This document shows, one piece after another, positions 57,854 through 64,000 of a stretch of 64,000 nucleotides of DNA. A program made the position numbers and the translations under genes. Source of the stretch: Eublepharis macularius. Its lineage: Eukaryota; Chordata; Lepidosauria; Squamata; Eublepharidae. The notes beneath the pieces were generated by a model. The model saw only the letters and a program-made list of their open reading frames with translations. It had not been told where the DNA came from and ran no database searches. The number at the start of each line of letters is the position of its first letter. Positions within the stretch are counted from its first letter, which is position 1. Location of the stretch: positions 32,495,368 through 32,559,367 of the forward strand of contig NC_072791.1 of NCBI RefSeq assembly GCF_028583425.1. The letters run 5' to 3'.

Positions 57854-58069
57854 AGGGTTGCCAACCTCCAGGCAGGGCCTGGAAAACTCCTAGAATTACA
57901 ACTAATTTCCAGGCAACAGAGATCAGTTTCCTTGGATAAAATGGCTGCATTGAAGAGTGAACTCTATGACATTGTGGCCTACCGAAGTTCTGCCTGTCCT
58001 CAAACCCCACCTTCCACAAGCTCCAACTCAATTCTCCAGGAATTTCCCACCCAGGAGCTGGCAACCCTA
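57854..58069. mobile_element. hAT-like MITE (AGGGTTGCCAACCTCC type)
   Basis: 216 bp with inverted ends AGGGTTGCCAACCTCCAGG and GGAGCTGGCAACCCTA. The flanks TTTTGGAA (57846-57853) and TTTTAGAA (58070-58077) match at 7 of 8 positions. The interior has 'aactaatttccaggcaacag' and 'ggataaaatggctgc', a common amniote MITE type. Confidence 0.7.
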
Positions 58070-58177
58070 TTTTAGAATCAGCATACAAGAGCAGGGGGGT
58101 GGGTTGTATTCTATCAGATCTGTGGGTTTATGTTCATCCAATATTTGAACTGAGTGCCCTTTCTATTCTCTTTTTAG

Positions 58178-58229
58178 CAACAATGCTCAAACGGGTTTGA
58201 GATGGACCGTGCCTCAGGCCAATGCTTAG
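58178..58229 (+). CDS. FBLN5: FBLN5 (fibulin-5) exon encoding the mature N-terminus
   Basis: A 52-nt exon between CTCTTTTTAG and TTAG|GTAGGA, phase 0 in and phase 1 out. It encodes QQCSNGFEMDRASGQCL, matching the fibulin-5 N-terminus right after the signal peptide (mammalian form AQCTNGFDLDRQSGQCL, from memory). The last base joins the next exon to give DIDEC, the start of the first calcium-binding EGF module. The 14-kb intron before it holds the L1 and the LTR element. Confidence 0.93.
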
Positions 58230-58813
58230 GTAGGATTTTAACTGCATCAATTATTTTCAAAAAGGATTCAATGTCTTAGTTTTTGCTTAGTGAATGCATG
58301 TTGTTTATGTCCTTACTGTTATAGTTTTGATGTCTTATTTTAATGTGTATCGCAGTTTTAAAATGTTAGATGCCCTTATGTTTCAACAAAGGGAAGGTAT
58401 AAAGCTTTTAGTAAAAATAAAAGTCTGGCTCAAGAAATTAGCTCTGCTTCTTTCAAAGAGTTTGGTAAGTTTCCCTGGGGTGAGTGCTTTCCCCTTCAGC
58501 AGTAGAAAAGGGTGTGTGTGTCAATTTGCTGCCAATGTCTTCCTTCCCGCTTCAGACTCCTGCTTTATCCCCCAAATTGTTCTTGGTGGTCCACTTGGGC
58601 CCCAGAGGCACAGTTCCAGAAAGCACAGCATGCTGTAACTGGATAGGGGAGGAAGGAAAGTTCATTTCTATGAATGTGGCTCTGCTCTTGCTAGACAGAA
58701 CTGTCCCCAGTGAAGAATGAGAAGAGGCTATAGGTATGTTGCAGCAATGCCTACATTACTGGATTTGGATTCTAGAGATTTAAGCTCAATTCCACATTTC
58801 CCATATTCATAGA

Positions 58814-58984
58814 TCCAGAGGAGTTAGCCGTGTTAGTCTGTAGTTTCAAAATAGTAAAGAGTCCAGTAGCACCTTTAAGACTAACCAACTTTACTGATGC
58901 ATCTGATGAAGAGAGCTGTGGTTCTCGAAAGCTTATGCTACAATAAAGTTGGTTAGTCTTAAAGGTGCTACTGGACTCTTTACT
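58814..58984 (+). repeat. Palindromic SINE-like repeat, copy 3
   Basis: Begins TCCAGAGGAGTTAGCCGTGT and ends CTACTGGACTCTTTA, but the hairpin is shorter than in copies 1 and 2 because part of the left arm between 'ttactg' and 'atgcatctgatg' is missing (near 58895). The flanking words acatttccca (58794-58803 and 58985-58994) suggest a target duplication, with some left-flank bases between it and the element. Confidence 0.65.
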
Positions 58985-59453
58985 ACATTTCCCAAAGGAT
59001 TCCATAGGCTCCATTAAAAAAATTATTTCTAACCAGACAAAGGTGGAAGAGGAGGCTGCTACTGAAAATCTGATTTATCCAGTATTAGGATGGAAATTAG
59101 ATCATTAAAATTGTCCTGTGGCTATTTCCTGTATTTCAACACTGTAGAGTTCTAGGAAAATAGTAGAGTTGGCAGGGTATTTTGACAGATATATTGGTGA
59201 TTCAATTTTTTTTTTAAATGGAAAAGTTGGAAATCTAAATTGACTGACATTCAGGAAAATGGAATGGCTTATTTCAAAAGGCTACACTGAGTGATACATA
59301 GTGATGAGACATAGATCAAGACGTTATGTTGCTTGCAACAGAAAATCCAAATGGTTCCAGTATAATGGTAAAAATATAGCAACAAAGCAAGTTTATTTAT
59401 TTTGTGTACTCTACCACTTGAGGGGGACCTGCCTAGGAACCAATAGGTTTTCT

Positions 59454-59931
59454 CAGGGGTCATTTCGTAGAAAAAGAGCTGCAGGAACTCATTAGCATAA
59501 CTCATTAGCAATATGCCATGCCCCCTGCCGTCACCGGAAGTGTATCATTAGCATAACTGATTTGCATATGTCACACCCCCTGACCTCACCTTTCCTGGCT
59601 GTTTTGGACCCAATCCTGGCCATTCAGGGCCGAAATTGGGCCCAAAATGGCAAAAAGGGGCTGAAAATAGCTGAAAAGGGGCCTAAAATGGTCAGAATTG
59701 GGCCACTGCTGAGTGGGAAAGTGATCCACCACCCATCAGAGGCCTGATCCTGGCCGTTTTGGGACCAATTCTGGCTGTTTTAGTCCTGATCCTGGCCATT
59801 TGGGGCCCAATCCAGGCCAAAACAGGCCCAACATGGCCAAAAATCAGGTGGGTGGGGCCACCTGACATGTGACCTCTTTGGAGAACTGCCGGAACTGCGT
59901 TCCTGTACGTTCCCCCTCAAAATGAGCCCTG
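59454..59931 (+). mobile_element. hAT-like MITE, CAGGGGTCATTT family, copy 2
   Basis: 478 bp with ends CAGGGGTCATTTCGTAGAAA and CTCAAAATGAGCCCTG. The flanks GGTTTTCT (59446-59453) and GGTTTTTT (59932-59939) match at 7 of 8 positions. The middle is built of repeated 'ggccattttgggccc'-type words. Longer than copy 1 at 42.0 kb, with an extra 'cattagcataactgatttgc' region repeated near its left end. Confidence 0.8.
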
Positions 59932-59939
59932 GGTTTTTT

Positions 59940-61970
59940 CTATATATTAGATTTCATATAGTAGGATTTCTATATATGCTGTTTCCTCATGTGGGTGGGA
60001 CGAGCCACCCTCCGTTGCGGAAGCAGCAGCAGTGGGGGAGGGGGGCAAGGATGAGGTTCACATGCTACATCCCTGCACCACCCCCTGTTGTCCCTGCCCT
60101 CTTGCTCCTCTGTTGCATTGAAGCAGAAGAAGCAATGTGACAAGAATCTTGTTGCCCCCCTTCCCCTGGCCCAGCAACTCAACCTCCCCCTTTGCAAGGG
60201 GATCTTGTTAAAAGGTCTGAAGGTGGAGGGATAAAAGCAGATCTTAGCTCTAACACCCCCTTCCCAGATTGGCTATGGGCAGAGCTTCCACACAGGACTC
60301 TGCTTGCAGCCTCCCTGCCATTTCCCATTTAAGTCGGAGCAAATGGGATTTTTCACTTTGCTCTGGCTTAAAGGGGAAATCCCTGAGATCCTGGCACATC
60401 ATGCTTGGAAAGAGCATGTCATTGTATGGAAGCTCCTCCAAAAAGTAGGGGCATGGTGTCTTCTACCTGGAGTGAAGTCCCCATGTAGAAATAACCATGA
60501 ATAACTAAGAATCTGGAATAATGGCAGTTCAATATTATATCATCCACGAAGAAGCTACACCTCACATTTTAAAACTGTAACACGTACATTCCTGCATTTC
60601 TCCCTCAAACTTGAAATGTGCACAAGTTGAAATAACAACCTTGATTGTTCAAAATGGCAGGCTGGTCTTATTGATCTGCACATATCTGTCTGGTCATTTC
60701 CATTATACAAAAAAAAAGTGAGTGGGACCTACAAGGAGACCAGAATTCCCTAGATTTTAACATTCTGTATCTATGTTTATGCAAGCAAGACTTTAAATGA
60801 AGCTTGGAGTTGCAGATCAAGAGCCAAATTTCACAACTGCCAAATCAAACCATCAGAGTTTGGAAGGAAAAAAATTACAAAGTCCTATACTATGTATCCC
60901 AGTGCTGTGTTTTGTACAGATGAGTTAGCAATAAGAGGCTGTAGATGTCTGTAATTATCAATGAAACTTAGAATGAGAGGGAGTGAAAAATTGAGTCTTA
61001 TCTTTTCATGGAAATGTAAAAATAAAATAAATTAAATACCTGCTCAACTGTGCAGTATCGGGTAATCTCACAAAGTGATTTTAATCCCACTCGGCGGGAG
61101 TGGCATATTAATCCCCATAGGATCCATGAATGACACCAAATACATGAGCTGTTATAGCTCAAACCTATTTATTCCAATTGTTGGGTGTGATGATTTCATC
61201 ATGGGTCATGCTGTCCCTCTGCTCCTTGCAGGCCCCCAGGTAGGATGCTCTCTGGCTTGGCCTCCAGATGGTGTTAACTTTATTTATGAACATGTCCTCC
61301 TTCTCCTCTTCTGCCCACCTGTGCTGTTCTTTGTGACTAGTAGTTACCTGGTCTGTCCAGTGACTCCTCCTTACTCCAGTACTTCCCCTCCTTCATAGAC
61401 TCACTTTGTGGCCTCTGCCAACCCCTCCTCTTTGGACTTGATGTCTTTCTCGTCCCATTTCCATTAGCTGTGTATCTGCCTCTTTAATGGGACTGGACAT
61501 ATCCCCCCAGTCCCTCTTGGGCATCTACCCAAATCCCCCCTCTCCTGCTAATAGCACAAGATCAGGGGCATGTTAATTTTTGTTAATCGGTTTGGTTTAT
61601 GAAAGGAAAGGGGGGGATCAAGATTGGACCATGTAGCAGCATCTGCATTGTGTGACAGATATATGTGAAAATGTCAGAATCGTAGGAGTGGAAAATTTAG
61701 ACACTTCGTGGGGTGGAGATTAATCAGTCAAAGCTTTAGGGACAGCTTTATGTGGCAAATATCTGGGTGGCAACAGTTGTTCCATGTTGTTCTGTGATAT
61801 TTTTAATATACTTGTCTTTCTATTAAAAATATCGCTGTAGGAAAATTGGTATAAAAGGAGAGACAAGTGTGTGGAAGAGAAGCTTTTTAAGCCCTTCCCC
61901 TCAATCCATTTTCCTGCTGGAAACTGGCATCCTCAAGCTGCTTTTACTCCCACTGGAGAAAAACAAACAC
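59940..61970. other. FBLN5 intron without recognised elements
   Basis: AT-rich intron with a C/G-rich patch at 60.0-60.3 kb and a pyrimidine-rich part at 61.2-61.55 kb. I see no exon, RNA gene or definable repeat. Confidence 0.5.
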
Positions 61971-61974
61971 GCAC

Positions 61975-62185
61975 CCATAAATGTATTTACTTCATTTGTG
62001 CCACCTTCTCCCCCAAAGGGGCGTACATTGTTCTCCTCGCCTCCATTTATCCTCACAAACAGTCCTGTGAGGTACGCTGGGAGTTTGTGTCAGGCCCAAG
62101 ATCACCCAGCAAGCTTTCTTGGCAGTGTGGGGATTCAAACCTGAATCTCATAGACCCCAGTTCAACAGTCTAACCATTATAAGCA
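61975..62185 (-). repeat. MIR/CORE-SINE-like element, antisense
   Basis: Landmarks 'tcctcacaaacagtcctgtg', 'caggcccaagatcacccagc' and, at the tRNA-like end, 'caacagtctaaccattataa'. More diverged than the copy at 40.2 kb. Confidence 0.6.
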
Positions 62186-62249
62186 TTTGCCAGAGCTGGG
62201 TTCTAAAGCGTCTCTTCCCTTAGGGGCTCGCTAAGTGATGCACTGGTTT

Positions 62250-62655
62250 TAATGCGCTCCCTGCAGTCAGATGTCAGCTGAAGGGACCTGCTTCTGTAGA
62301 GAAAGAGAGAGCTCCAACAAGCTCAGAACAGCATCCAAGAGGAGGGAACACTCCTGCCTTCCCCCCCAAGTCCTTTTCCTGAGCTAAAACGGCATGTGGG
62401 GGGGGGGAGGTATTTTGCCAACTTTGCTGTTCCACATGGAGAATCTGTACACTGATTCTCCATGTGGAGCTGCAAAATAAGTGAAATAACTACCTTCACA
62501 TGCAGTTTTCATATGAGAAAATGGCACTGGGCGAGGGCAGGAGCCTTTACTCCCCACGCAATGCTGTTCTGAGCACTTTTTCAGCTCTCTCTTTTTTTAA
62601 AAAAAGAAGCAGTTCCCTTCAGCTGATGTCTGACTACAGGGGGCACGTTAAACCA
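62250..62655. repeat. Foldback element with a nested central hairpin
   Basis: The left arm (62256-62334: GCGCTCCCTGCAGTCAGATG, TCAGCTGAAGGGACCTGCTT, CAAGCTCAGAACAGCATCC) pairs with the right arm (62558-62650: GCAATGCTGTTCTGAGCACT, AGCAGTTCCCTTCAGCTGAT, GTCTGACTACAGGGGGCACG). At the centre lies a separate perfect hairpin, CCACATGGAGAATC ... GATTCTCCATGTGG (62432-62467). No open frame of note. Confidence 0.65.
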
Positions 62656-63114
62656 CTACATGCTCCCGCAGAAATGTATTGCCTTATGCTGGTCTCATGG
62701 CTACATTTTGTAAAAGAAGAAAAGTCGCTTAAAAGATTGTGGAATCCTTCTGCCTTAAGACTGGGGCTTTTTCAACCCGTCAGTCTGTTTCATTTGTGTT
62801 ACTATCACAGGGAAGGAAAAAAGAAGTATTAAAGGCCTCTCCTTGAAAGAGCAAGCTGGTTCCACACTTCCACATCACAGCAACCATAGTGAATTAAACT
62901 AATCTTCTCCAGCCCTCTGTTTCACATAGTGGCCAATCACATGCTCTCAGGTCTCTTTTTCTCATTGGCCGCGAACACTGGTATTCAGAGATTTGTTTCC
63001 TCTGAATATGGTGGCTCATTCACCATGGGTAGTTGCCACTGATGGAACCTATCTTCCACGAATTTGTCTAATCCCCATTAAAAGTTTGATCTTTCTAACA
63101 TAAAAATATAATAA

Positions 63115-63355
63115 TAATAATAATATAACATTCGATTTATATACCGCCCTTCAGGATGACTTAACACCCACTCAGAGCGGTTTACAAAGTATGTCATTAT
63201 TATCCCCACAACAAAACACCCTGTGAGGTGGGTGGGGCTGAGAGAGCTAGAAGCTGTGACTAGCCCGAGGTCACCCAGCTGGCTTCAAGTGGAAGACTGA
63301 GGAATCAAACCCAGTTTTCCAGATTAGAGTCCCGCACTCTTAACCACTACACTGG
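63115..63355 (-). repeat. MIR/CORE-SINE-like element, antisense
   Basis: Same subfamily as 5.64 and 16.8 kb: ATA-rich tail (63105-63125), 'atttataccgcccttcaggatgac', 'cactcagagcggtttacaaa', and tRNA-like end 'ctcttaaccactacactgg'. It ends 150 bp before the FBLN5 exon. Confidence 0.7.
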
Positions 63356-63502
63356 TGTTTAAATACAGGGGACTGATTAATGATTTAGTTTAAATACATT
63401 CATTTTGAATTGCTCTGAACAGTAGATGATTAATCAACTAAAAATGTTAATTAGCTGACAGCTGTAGTGGTTTAATTTTTGTTCGTTCCTGAATTCTTTC
63501 AG

Positions 63503-63745
63503 ATATCGATGAATGTCGGACTATTGCTGAAGCTTGTAGAGGAGATATGATGTGTGTGAATCAGAATGGTGGCTATTTATGCGTTCCCCGATCAAATCCA
63601 GTTTATCGGCCGCCATATCTGAATCCACACACTAACCTATATCCACCACCCACTGCTCCACTTGCTGCTCCCAATCATCCTACAGTTGTGAGAACAACTA
63701 TTTGCCGGTTTGGATACCAAATGAGTGAAGGCAACCAGTGTGTAG
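63503..63745 (+). CDS. FBLN5: FBLN5 (fibulin-5) exon with first cbEGF module and RGD motif
   Basis: A 243-nt exon between TTCTTTCAG and GTGTAG|GTGAGT, phase 1 on both sides. It encodes DIDECRTIAEACRGDMMCVN and then QNGGYLCVPRSNPVY, a Pro/Tyr-rich insert (NPHTNLYPPPTAPLAAPNHP) and ICRFGYQMSEGNQCV. DIDEC starts the calcium-binding EGF consensus and Q-NGGY-C follows; the long insert between cysteines is typical of the first module of fibulin-5. The RGD triplet at 63538-63546 (EACRGDMMC) is the integrin-binding site known for this protein. The exon ends one base into the next module. Later exons lie outside the window. Confidence 0.97.
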
Positions 63746-64000
63746 GTGAGTAGAACAATACCGTGTGGATTCCCTGTGTACAGTTCATTCTAAAAGTGAT
63801 GACGTGTTAAGATTATCTGTTAATCACTGCACTAAAATGTCGATTGTGAAGTGGCTGCAGCTGAACGGTAGCAGCTGGGCCTGGGTTGGTCATGCAAGTT
63901 ATGTGACAGCAAGTTGCCCAGTGGCTACTGCCAGGCCTGGCCCAATGAGTCCTTCCTCAAAGGCCAAAACATCCCTGGAAATGACACTTCCCATCTCCCT
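63746..64000 (+). other. Start of the next FBLN5 intron
   Basis: Begins with the GTGAGT donor. No element recognised before the window ends. Confidence 0.8.

Overview
This is a piece of a vertebrate nuclear genome, most likely a squamate reptile (lizard-like). It has split genes with GT-AG introns. Its repeat mix is the one I associate with lizards: L2/CR1-type LINE ends, a tRNA-derived Sauria-like SINE, 5S-derived SINEs, MIR/CORE-like SINEs, hAT-type MITEs with 8-bp target duplications, a young L1, a chromodomain-bearing Ty3/gypsy element and a Penelope-like element. The species call is inference; no species-specific marker was recognised.

Two host genes lie on the + strand, in the order known from amniote genomes. 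The 3' end of TRIP11 (GMAP-210) occupies about 10.0-17.5 kb: five consecutive phase-compatible exons, including the GRAB-domain exons and the stop codon. The 5' part of FBLN5 (fibulin-5) follows: the signal-peptide exon at 44.0 kb, a small exon at 58.2 kb, and at 63.5 kb the exon with the first calcium-binding EGF-type module and its RGD motif. The first FBLN5 exon, which carries the start codon, was not found.

Region by region: 1-10 kb is intronic or upstream sequence full of decayed LINEs and SINEs. 10-17.5 kb holds the TRIP11 exons with a 646-bp hAT-type element in one intron. 17.5-19.3 kb is the probable TRIP11 3'UTR. 19.3-44 kb is repeat-rich intergenic DNA, with several non-autonomous hAT-type elements (two very GC-rich) and a degenerate ~48-bp minisatellite interrupted by a 2.4-kb Penelope-like element with ~0.93-kb inverted arms. 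44-58 kb is a large FBLN5 intron containing an L1 with open ORF1 and ORF2, cut by a chromovirus-type LTR retrotransposon on the minus strand. 58-64 kb is the next FBLN5 intron and exon.

The most unusual object is the LTR retrotransposon. Its gag-protease-RT(start) block runs directly into the second half of integrase, across a junction that coincides with good splice donor and acceptor sequences. The missing middle (RT core, RNase H, first half of integrase) lies upstream of gag in the same element, with 41-bp and 109-bp overlaps, and there is no 5' LTR. This may be a reverse-transcribed spliced transcript plus a rearrangement, or an assembly artefact. The host genes have no evident functional link with the mobile elements.
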